NCBI GenBank assembly: GCA_003161495.1
Contig: PMOP01000526.1
Coordinates: forward strand, 1,693-16,915
Origin: Acidobacteriota bacterium
Lineage (GTDB): Bacteria > Acidobacteriota > Terriglobia > Acidiferrales > UBA7541
Reading direction: 5' to 3'
Length of the DNA: 15,223 bases
The notes below the pieces were generated by a model. That model was not told the origin of the DNA and did no database searches. It saw nothing but the letters and a program-made list of their open reading frames with translations. The translations under genes were made by a program, and so were the position numbers. Below, piece by piece: positions 1 to 7,108 of this stretch; positions within the stretch are counted from its first letter, which is position 1, and every line of letters begins with the position of its first letter.

Positions 1-1
1 T

Positions 2-724
2 TCCGCTACCCGCTTACCCGGCAAACCTCTCGTCTCCCTTGCCGGGAAACCTATGATCCAGCGCGTTTGGGAACGGGCGAGGCAGGCCAAGCGCATCACC
101 CGGGTAATCATTGCCACCGATGATGAGCGAATTCTAGCTGCGGCGACTGCTTTCGGCGCTGAGGCTGTCATGACCCGCTCCGAGCATCGCTCCGGCAGCG
201 AGCGCGTGGCGGAAGTGGCTTTGCACATCGCTGGTGAAAACGAAGATATTTTCGTCAACGTGCAAGGGGATGAGCCGCTCGTGGAGCCGGATGCCATTGA
301 CACTCTGGTGGAAGCCATGGAGGCGGAAGATGGCGTAACGGTCGCGACGCTAATGGTGGCCATCAAAAAGCCCGCAGACATCATGGACCCGAATATTGTG
401 AAGGTGGTTCTGGACTTCGACGGCAACGCTCTTTATTTTTCCCGCGCGCCGATTCCGTGGGTGCGCGACCGCGATGCCCCGGTGCACGCGCAGCATATGA
501 AGCATCTTGGGCTGTACGCGTTCCGACGCTCCGCCCTGCTTGATTTTCCGACGCTGCCGGAGGGAGACCTCGAGCGCGTGGAACAGCTCGAACAGCTTCG
601 CTGGATGGAAAACGGCTACAAGATTCGCGTCGCCGAAACGCAGCACGATTCCGTCAGCGTGGACGTTCCGGAAGATGTCGCGCGCGTTGAACTGTTGCTG
701 CGCAAATCGGCATCCGCCTCGTAA
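2..724 (+). CDS. kdsB: 3-deoxy-manno-octulosonate cytidylyltransferase (CMP-Kdo synthetase), 5' partial
   Basis: Activates Kdo with CTP to give CMP-Kdo and pyrophosphate in the cytoplasm, the donor for the inner core of lipopolysaccharide. The reading frame is open from base 2, so the ATG at 53 is internal. The codons before it read STRLPGKPLVSLAGKP, the conserved N-terminal nucleotide-binding segment of the family. Further family signatures follow in order: IATDDERI, the TRSEHRSGSERVAEV loop, FVNVQGDEPLVEP, YFSRAPIPWVRD, HLGLYAFRR and a C-terminal SVDVPEDVARVE. About 240 residues are visible against roughly 245-255 in the family, so only some ten N-terminal residues are missing. Identification is very secure. 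It converges on the receptor gene at 967-4470, and the usual neighbour pyrG lies about 13.9 kb downstream. Confidence 0.97.
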   Translation, partial: SATRLPGKPLVSLAGKPMIQRVWERARQAKRITRVIIATDDERILAAATAFGAEAVMTRSEHRSGSERVAEVALHIAGENEDIFVNVQGDEPLVEPDAIDTLVEAMEAEDGVTVATLMVAIKKPADIMDPNIVKVVLDFDGNALYFSRAPIPWVRDRDAPVHAQHMKHLGLYAFRRSALLDFPTLPEGDLERVEQLEQLRWMENGYKIRVAETQHDSVSVDVPEDVARVELLLRKSASAS

Positions 725-743
725 GAAAAGCTGAACGGTTCAA

Positions 744-768
744 GTAGCACAGGCACTCTTGCCTGTGC
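744..768 (+). repeat. GTAG-type REP palindrome, first copy of an inverted pair
   Basis: GTAG (744-747) leads into a perfect 9-bp stem, GCACAGGCA, loop CTCT, then TGCCTGTGC (747-768), followed by GATTTT. This is the layout of REP elements mobilised by REP-associated tyrosine transposases: a 5' GTAG tetranucleotide plus a hairpin. It lies 20 bases after the kdsB stop and, with its T-tract, may also end kdsB transcription. Bases 742-774 match the reverse complement of 936-968 with one mismatch. Confidence 0.8.
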
Positions 769-941
769 GATTTTGAAAGCTGCGGCGAGATCAACGGCTT
801 TCATCTCATAGGAAGCCTGCGCCAACCAGCACTGTTGCGGTTCAGGACCCCTTCCCGTTCAAGACGTCTCCCTATCCAGGGTCCAACTCTTGACCCTTCC
901 TCCTCCCCTTCATCATCGATTCATTTGCGATCGCGAAAACC

Positions 942-966
942 GCACAGGCAAGAGTGCCTGTGCTAC
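942..966 (-). repeat. GTAG-type REP palindrome, second (inverted) copy
   Basis: On the minus strand this is GTAG followed by the same 9-bp hairpin as at 744-768 and then GGTTTT. It begins directly after the TAA stop of the receptor gene (967-969). It could therefore act as a terminator or 3' mRNA protector for that gene, while the first copy serves kdsB. The two copies enclose about 170 bases in which no gene was seen; the only other structure is a weak 6-bp stem at 878-897. Confidence 0.8.
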
Positions 967-3900
967 TTAGAACGAAAACTTCGCGGCTAACTGAATTCCG
1001 CGCGGGCCTCCGCCTCCCAGAAACGGATTGCCGATTCCGACGTCGCCTGTCGCTACGATTTGATACGCGCCATTTCCCACTTCCCGGTTTCCGCTTAATG
1101 CAAACCCGCAGCCGCAGGTTGGACTGATATTGGAAGCGGGATCGGCGATGAAGGCCGGCAGCAGGGGACTGGAAAAATTAGGGTGGTTCAACAGGTTAAA
1201 AAACTCAGCGCGCAGTTGCAAACTCAGTTGCTCGGTAATCTTCGTGTTTTTATAAATCGCCAGGTCCCATTGTTTGAAGGGCGGACCCTGCAGCGCGTTG
1301 CGCCCCAGGTCTCCGTAGTGCCGCGTCCCGGGAACGCAATCAGCGGCTCCGCCGGTAATCGTGGTCGCGGTGATGCTCGGCTGGATTGTGCAGGGCATGG
1401 CGAAGGAACTGAGATTCAGGAAATTGCGCGGGTCGTTGTAATTGTAAACGATGGGGCCGACCACATCCGGCCGGTCGTATCCGTCGCCGCCTCCGCTGTA
1501 ATCGTCTTCGGCGTTATAGTTCAGCGTGAAGGGCTGCCCGCTTTGCACCGTGACGGTGCTGTCGAAACCCCAACCGTTCTTCAACTTTTGCCACCCGCCG
1601 CTTATCGAAGGCAATTGGTAGCTGAATAGCCAGGTAAAGCGCTGCGGAATGTCGAAATTCGATCGCCCGTATTCCGCGTTCGGATTATTACTGTCCTGTG
1701 GTTGCGCCGCGTTGACGACAAAATCTTCTCCGTCACTCGAATTATCCAGCGAACGCGACCAGACATAGTTCAAGACGGAGTTAATCCCGTGCCACCCATT
1801 CACATGTAGGCTCGCCTGCAACGAGTTGTAATTCGATTTTCCGGTGGAATTCTCCTGGAAAATATAAAAGGCTCCCGAAGGGTTGCCGAAAATTCGGGGC
1901 ACGGCAAAATCCTGAATCGCTCCCGTTGTGGCGCAAGTTGGAATCCCGTTCGGGCAATCCGCGGCAGTGATCTGCGCCTGGCTGGGCTGGTTGATGTCAA
2001 AAAACCGGAACAGCCGGTGCCCCTGCGAACCTACGTAGCCGACTTCCACGGAAATCTTGCTGGTGATCTGCTGCTGAATATTCAGATTGTAATTTTCCAT
2101 GTACGGCGTCTTGATATTCTGGTCGAACGCGAAAATGTCGCACTCCAGTCCATTCGGGCCGCCGCAGGCCGGCGCGTCGTAAATCGGCATCCCGGGTTGG
2201 AATGTTCCGGTGGGCAGGTCCATCAAGGCCTCGCCGATGGGATTCGGTCCAATGTTGTTGTACGCCGGTCCCGGGGCATAAAAAGTCGGGTAAGGGAGGT
2301 GGCCGAGGAACATGTCTTGCGAGAAGGCGTCAAAGAAAATTCCGTAGCCGCTGCGAACGACCGTCTTACCGGTTCCGAAAATGTCCCAGGCAATACTGGC
2401 GCGGGGCGCGAAATTTTTGTAGTCGGGATTGTAGAGTTTCGACAGGCCGCCTGACACGCCCACCTGTTCCAGCTGTCCGGAGGTCGGGCTACTCTCCACA
2501 AAATTGGAAAACAGGTTGTTGTTTTCCGCGACCACGCCGTAATAGTCCCAGCGCACGCCGTAATTAAACGTCAGCCGCGGCTTCACGTGGTAACTATCCT
2601 GGAAATAGAGGCCATACCCGTTTTCGTGCGTGTGGCGAATCGAGTCGCCACTGTAGCTGAAGCCTGAGTATGGCGCAGCCTCGAGCAAGTCTGCGAGAGT
2701 ATGAAATCGAATCCTTCCACGGGAATATTTGTCGAAGTGCTGCTCGATGCTGGTGCGGTGAAATTCACCGCCGAACTTGAGGTCGTGGCTTCTGATTTTC
2801 CAGGAAAAACTGTCGATCAGTTGATTGTTGGTATCGACGCGGCTTCGCGGATCGCCCGAAGTCGCGCCGGGCTGCGCGAAGAAACCCGTGCTGCCGCTGG
2901 GCGTCGGCGCCAGAAGAATGATCGGCAGGCCCGAGGAGTTGCACGACGGCGCCCCAACGGGAACATTGCAGAGTCCGATGGAATTAGGATTAAAATTCTG
3001 GTCCTGTGGAAAAAATCCTTCGGCGAAGCGGTTCCAGCCGTAACGCAGCTCGTTCAATTTTGTCGACGAGATTACGTGCACGTAGGAGAGTGACACGAGC
3101 TGAACGCGGGTCGGCGTGACGGTATCAAAACCCGGAAGCTCGCCACCCGTGGCGTTGAGAGCGAGAGGGAATTGCTGCGTGCTGTCGCCGAAGAAATAGC
3201 GGCCGGTGACGGAATTGTTGGTGTTGAATTCATGGTCGATTTTTCCGATCACGCTGCTCAGGTTATTGAACGAGGGAGCGATCGCCGTATAGTCGGTGTT
3301 GGAACCATCGCTCGGGTTGAAGCATCCGGAATCTCCCGACGTGGCGCCGGGAATATAGTTCGCCGCGTTGTGCGGCCAAAAATTCAGGAGTGCCAGACCG
3401 ATCGGGCTTACGCCTGTGCCCGCTGCCGCCGTCGCTGTCGCGGCGGCAATGTAAGCCGGTGTCGGCACGCACGCCAGAGTCACCACGCCCACGCTTTCTC
3501 TCTGGCCCTCATAGTCCATGAAGAAAAATGTCTTGTCTTTTAGGATGGGGCCGCCGAACGAGCCGCCGAATTGATTGTTGTGAAATGGCGCTTTCGGCGC
3601 CGGGGCGACATCGAAGAAATTCCGCGCGTCCAATGCGTTGTTGCGGAAATATTCAAAGAAGCTGCCGTGGAACTGGTTGGTTCCACTTCGCGTGACAATG
3701 TTGACCACTGCGCCGCCGTTGCGCCCGTATTCCGGCTCGAAATTGGAGAGCACGGCCATATCGCTCACGGCGTCGATCGGCAGGATCGCCGACGGAGTAG
3801 CGAACACGCCGCCCTGGTTGATGGCCGGATCGTTGCGGTACCCGTCGTTCATGTCCGTGCCGTCGAGAAGATAATTGTTGGACCGCCCGCGCGCGCCATT

Positions 3901-4470
3901 CATCGAAAATTCGCCGAACGATCCCGGCGAATCCGTAATCTGATCCGGCGAACCCGCGACGCCGGGATTCAGATAGATGAGTTTCGTGTAATCGCGTCCA
4001 TTGATGGGCAAGTCCTTGACGCTTTCCTGGGTGAGTGTGCCGCCGAGCGTGTTACTGGTCGTTTCGATTACCGGCAACTCCTCTCCGGAAACCGTAATTT
4101 GTTCCTTCACAGCTCCGGGCTTCAGAGCGGTATCCACGCGCCGCTCCGCCGCCACATCCACTTTGACGCCGCTCGTGATCGAAGTTTGAAAGTCAGCCTT
4201 CTCCACCGCCACGTCGTAGGTCCCAATCGGCAACTCGGGCATGCGGTAGCTTCCGTCGGCTTGCGTTTCCGTGGTTCGGACGAGACCCGTGTCCACATTG
4301 CGTATGGTGATCTTGGCGCCGGGGACGACGGCCCCTGTCGTGTCAGTGACTGTTCCCAGAATTGTGCCGCGAAAAGTTTGTGCGTGGCCGGATATAGCCG
4401 TGAAGATAACAAGCAATCCTGCCAACAATGCCTGCGCGAAAGCAAAACCGCACCCGCGGGATTTTTTCAT
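967..4470 (-). CDS. TonB-dependent receptor, Oar-like, with N-terminal carboxypeptidase-regulatory domain
   Basis: Outer-membrane beta-barrel of 1167 residues, of the kind greatly expanded in Acidobacteria and probably importing oligosaccharides or peptides; the substrate cannot be read from the sequence. The ATG at 4470 is chosen over upstream starts because GGGAGGAG (4477-4484) sits six bases before it and a signal peptide follows at once (MKKSR, hydrophobic core, cleavage near GHAQ, residue 30-31). Residues about 35-97 form a carboxypeptidase-regulatory-like Ig fold (GTVTDTTGAVVPGAKITI ... DGSYRMPELPIGTYDV). A plug-like region follows at about 120-260 (VKDLPINGRDYTKL, MNGARGRSNNYLLDGTDMN, VVNIVTRSGTNQFHGS), then the barrel. 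The protein ends in KFSF, a terminal aromatic typical of barrels inserted by BAM. Its own promoter should lie in 4485-4745, but no convincing boxes were found there. Confidence 0.93.
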   Translation of the reverse strand: MKKSRGCGFAFAQALLAGLLVIFTAISGHAQTFRGTILGTVTDTTGAVVPGAKITIRNVDTGLVRTTETQADGSYRMPELPIGTYDVAVEKADFQTSITSGVKVDVAAERRVDTALKPGAVKEQITVSGEELPVIETTSNTLGGTLTQESVKDLPINGRDYTKLIYLNPGVAGSPDQITDSPGSFGEFSMNGARGRSNNYLLDGTDMNDGYRNDPAINQGGVFATPSAILPIDAVSDMAVLSNFEPEYGRNGGAVVNIVTRSGTNQFHGSFFEYFRNNALDARNFFDVAPAPKAPFHNNQFGGSFGGPILKDKTFFFMDYEGQRESVGVVTLACVPTPAYIAAATATAAAGTGVSPIGLALLNFWPHNAANYIPGATSGDSGCFNPSDGSNTDYTAIAPSFNNLSSVIGKIDHEFNTNNSVTGRYFFGDSTQQFPLALNATGGELPGFDTVTPTRVQLVSLSYVHVISSTKLNELRYGWNRFAEGFFPQDQNFNPNSIGLCNVPVGAPSCNSSGLPIILLAPTPSGSTGFFAQPGATSGDPRSRVDTNNQLIDSFSWKIRSHDLKFGGEFHRTSIEQHFDKYSRGRIRFHTLADLLEAAPYSGFSYSGDSIRHTHENGYGLYFQDSYHVKPRLTFNYGVRWDYYGVVAENNNLFSNFVESSPTSGQLEQVGVSGGLSKLYNPDYKNFAPRASIAWDIFGTGKTVVRSGYGIFFDAFSQDMFLGHLPYPTFYAPGPAYNNIGPNPIGEALMDLPTGTFQPGMPIYDAPACGGPNGLECDIFAFDQNIKTPYMENYNLNIQQQITSKISVEVGYVGSQGHRLFRFFDINQPSQAQITAADCPNGIPTCATTGAIQDFAVPRIFGNPSGAFYIFQENSTGKSNYNSLQASLHVNGWHGINSVLNYVWSRSLDNSSDGEDFVVNAAQPQDSNNPNAEYGRSNFDIPQRFTWLFSYQLPSISGGWQKLKNGWGFDSTVTVQSGQPFTLNYNAEDDYSGGGDGYDRPDVVGPIVYNYNDPRNFLNLSSFAMPCTIQPSITATTITGGAADCVPGTRHYGDLGRNALQGPPFKQWDLAIYKNTKITEQLSLQLRAEFFNLLNHPNFSSPLLPAFIADPASNISPTCGCGFALSGNREVGNGAYQIVATGDVGIGNPFLGGGGPRGIQLAAKFSF

Positions 4471-4745
4471 GTGTTTCTCCTCCCTAGGCTTATACTTCTT
4501 TGGCGCAACACTTCCCTCATTCAAAGAATTAGCGGCACGTATCGAGCGATTGAATGGCAATCGAATGGCATTCCACCCCGCATTACAGATGCGTGGGATT
4601 CTACACCCACTTGCATTTCATGGCACCAGTGGGGCATAGCATCGAGCCGGACTGTTCGAGTTAAGGGAAAACCTGGTGGTGGGAAAGACCCAAAGCGAGC
4701 CACTCTGCGCTGGAAAAAGATTTTCGGGGAATGCTTTTTAGATCT

Positions 4746-6926
4746 TTAGAATTGCAGAAGTAGCGCGCCGGCAGCCAGCTGCCCCGGTTGTATTCCCACG
4801 ATGTAGACCTGCGTGGGACTTAGGACATAAGCGGCATAATTCATGGAATTGAGAGTGAGGGTTGCGCGTCCATTCGTTGCCGGAGCGGAGTAGGAGCCTG
4901 TCACGGCTTGCCCGGAGACAAGTGTCCCGGCGGTGTTGATATCGATATTTCCTGACGTGACCACGCCTGCGCCGTTGGCGCCGATCTGGCCTGTCGAGAC
5001 TTGCAGGGACGATCCGAGAGTGCCGCTGGTCTCAATGGCATAGTTGCCCTGGATGGAAGCGAGCGTGAACGCCACGCTTTGTTGCTGAGCGAAGTTACCG
5101 TCGCTGGTGAAACCCGCGTCGGTTTCCTGGATCACAGCGCTGCCGAGGGCTCCCAAATAAAACACCAGGTTGTAGGTCCGGCTGGAGGTCAGAAAAGTCA
5201 TGGTGCCTCGCCCGTTCGATGCCACCGTATATTTGCCCGCATCGTTGGGGCATGCCGGATCTGACGAAGGCAAAGCCGAAAAGGCGAGGTCCGGCGTTGC
5301 CGTGCCGTTGATATTTTCGTCCAAAACTCCGGTATTGGCGGTGAAACACCCGGCACCATTTGCGGAGAAGCTGCCTGCTGTGGCCACCGGGCCCCCGGGA
5401 GCCGATCCGGCCAGCAGAAAAGCGTAATTGCCGCTGAGAGCCGTGGCATTAAACGTGACATTGGGAGCCTGCTGGGAAGTGAATCCGGCTACTTGCTTCA
5501 CGGGGTCAGTGCCCACAAATTTCGCCCCGCCGCGGGAGACGACATAGAAGGTGAGCGCAAAAGAGGGCCCGGCAGCGCAGGTGGCGGCATTAATTGTATT
5601 GAGCGTCAAAGTGCCGCGCCCATTTGAGGCCACCGTATAACTGGACAGAGGAGGTAACGGCGGCGCAGCTGGAGTGCAGGTGGTCTCGTTTCCAAAAATT
5701 TCAAACGAACTCAGCGTGCCGCCATCGTTGATGTCCATGGAACCCGTCTTGATATTTCCGGCGCCATCGGCGGTGAATTCGCCGATTTGCGAAAGTGCGT
5801 TCGATCCGTCCACGCCTGCGAAATCGAAAACGTAGGTTCCGTTCAACGCCGAGAGTGGAGTGCCTTGGAACGTGGAAGCAATTTGCGCATTGGCCTGGCC
5901 CGTTGCCGTTCCCGTGGCGTCAAAACCGATGATCTGCAATTGCGCGCTGTTCACGAGAACGAAATCGAAGCTTGCGGGCGTAAGCCCGTCGTTGAATTGC
6001 ATGGTGCCGCGGCCATCCACGCCCACCGTATAGGCGCCGGTTGTGGAGATCGTCGTCGCGCCCGCAGCCGTGTTGACATCTTCCTGAACGCTGTTCAGAT
6101 TTCCCGCGCCATCCGCCCTAAAACTGCCGGCCCTGAAAAAATGGCCGGACGCATTGCTTCCCATCATCGAAAACGCAAATTGCCCCTGCAAGGAAGATGT
6201 CGAGTAGCCGGTAATTGTGACGGCCAAGCTCGCGGTCGAGGTTGGAGAATCTTGCGCCGAGGCAGTCACTACTACAGGTTGACTTACGGGCGGCGTGGGT
6301 GGCGGGCTATAAACGCCACTCGCATTGATTGTGCCGACTGTCGAATTTCCGCCTGGGATGGGGATCCCGCCGGCAAATCCAACCGACCAGAGAATTACAT
6401 TTCCCGAGCCGCCGGTTTCCGTGGCGCTGAAATTTATCGTGTTTGCCGATCCGGACGAGACCGTCACGGGAGCGGAAGGGGAAGTAATCGCCACGACCGG
6501 CGCAGGCGTGATGGTGACCGCGGAAGTGGCGGAGACAAGCTGATCTTCAAACGAAGTGGCCGTCACATTCACGGTTGCGGGAGATGGAACCGTGACCGGA
6601 GCGTGGTAGAGACCGTTGGAATCGATTACGCCAAGCGTGCTGTTGCCGCCCGTAATATTATTTACCTTCCAAATGGTGACGGAATTGGTGCCGCCCGTGA
6701 TGGAGACCAGAAATTGCTGGGCGGTTACGACGTTTACGGAGACCGTGGAAGGCGAAATCGTGACGCTGATATTCGTTACCGGGTCGGTACAGGTGGACGT
6801 GGAGGTAGAAGTGGAGTTGGTCGTGGTGTTGGTCGTGCACGTTACTGCCGTGCTCGTGGCGGTCGATCCGCAGGAAGCCAAAGCGAACAGGGCCGCGAGC
6901 GAAACAAGCAATAGGAGGCGATTCAC
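4746..6926 (-). CDS. Lipoprotein A: Ig-like domains plus four GRGT-motif repeat units
   Basis: Predicted surface or periplasmic lipoprotein of 726 residues with unknown function. The start codon is GTG (6924-6926), with GAGAGG just upstream on the minus strand. The N-terminus is a lipoprotein signal peptide (MNRLLLLVSLAALFALASC, lipobox LASC, lipidated Cys19), followed by a Ser/Thr-rich linker. Two bacterial Ig-like domains come next, each with the W-V ... GG-ST-GxI-xxxGxYxxP pattern (about residues 50-240). The remainder is four copies of a unit of roughly 100-130 residues. Each unit starts like LxGxYxFxxxG, contains GxFxADGAGNI and a central NGRGTxTLN motif, and ends in a hydrophobic strand; the fourth unit has NGRAT. 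The protein ends in LLLQF. It is paralogous to the gene at 7109-9271 and probably a structural or adhesive envelope protein. Confidence 0.85.
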   Translation of the reverse strand: MNRLLLLVSLAALFALASCGSTATSTAVTCTTNTTTNSTSTSTSTCTDPVTNISVTISPSTVSVNVVTAQQFLVSITGGTNSVTIWKVNNITGGNSTLGVIDSNGLYHAPVTVPSPATVNVTATSFEDQLVSATSAVTITPAPVVAITSPSAPVTVSSGSANTINFSATETGGSGNVILWSVGFAGGIPIPGGNSTVGTINASGVYSPPPTPPVSQPVVVTASAQDSPTSTASLAVTITGYSTSSLQGQFAFSMMGSNASGHFFRAGSFRADGAGNLNSVQEDVNTAAGATTISTTGAYTVGVDGRGTMQFNDGLTPASFDFVLVNSAQLQIIGFDATGTATGQANAQIASTFQGTPLSALNGTYVFDFAGVDGSNALSQIGEFTADGAGNIKTGSMDINDGGTLSSFEIFGNETTCTPAAPPLPPLSSYTVASNGRGTLTLNTINAATCAAGPSFALTFYVVSRGGAKFVGTDPVKQVAGFTSQQAPNVTFNATALSGNYAFLLAGSAPGGPVATAGSFSANGAGCFTANTGVLDENINGTATPDLAFSALPSSDPACPNDAGKYTVASNGRGTMTFLTSSRTYNLVFYLGALGSAVIQETDAGFTSDGNFAQQQSVAFTLASIQGNYAIETSGTLGSSLQVSTGQIGANGAGVVTSGNIDINTAGTLVSGQAVTGSYSAPATNGRATLTLNSMNYAAYVLSPTQVYIVGIQPGQLAAGALLLQF

Positions 6927-7000
6927 CGCGCCTCTCTGTTCGCGATACGAGATTCACAAAACATGCAGTTCCGCATCAACCTTGATCCCCGAAATAATTT

Positions 7001-7030
7001 TGAACTGCTTTGAACTGCTTTATAACGCTT
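7001..7030. repeat. 10-bp tandem repeat upstream of lipoprotein A
   Basis: TGAACTGCTT occurs twice head to tail (7001-7020), followed by a weaker third copy, TATAACGCTT (7021-7030). The array lies 75-105 bases before the GTG of lipoprotein A. The 10-base period puts equivalent bases on one face of the helix, which would suit a regulator, but no binding protein can be named. Confidence 0.4.
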
Positions 7031-7032
7031 GT

Positions 7033-7056
7033 GTAGCGCCCGCCTTCAGGCGGGCA
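7033..7056 (+). repeat. GTAG-type REP palindrome, second family, first copy
   Basis: GTAG (7033-7036), then a perfect 8-bp stem GCCCGCCT / TC / AGGCGGGC (7038-7055). The layout matches the element at 744-768, but the stem sequence is unrelated. It is followed after a 16-base spacer by its exact reverse complement. Confidence 0.8.
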
Positions 7057-7072
7057 CGCTCTTGAATTCCGA

Positions 7073-7096
7073 TGCCCGCCTGAAGGCGGGCGCTAC
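7073..7096 (-). repeat. GTAG-type REP palindrome, second family, inverted copy
   Basis: Exact 24-base reverse complement of 7033-7056, reading GTAG from 7096 downwards. Together they form a compact doublet 12 bases after the stop of lipoprotein B (7109), where it could also terminate or stabilise that transcript. Confidence 0.8.
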
Positions 7097-7108
7097 ATGA
7101 ACCAAAAC

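Noticed and set aside
744..966. Repeated hairpins as a CRISPR array or attachment sites
   Set aside because: Only two copies, in inverted orientation, each self-complementary with a GTAG anchor, and no cas or integrase genes nearby; REP elements explain them better.
3571..4749. 392-residue open frame on the + strand
   Set aside because: Antisense to the receptor gene. The protein has no domain pattern and is rich in Arg/His as expected from the reverse frame of a GC-rich gene.
5787..6914. 375-residue open frame on the + strand
   Set aside because: Antisense to lipoprotein A; low-complexity Arg/Gly/Asp composition typical of a shadow frame. The 258-residue frame at 8441-9217 is rejected for the same reason.
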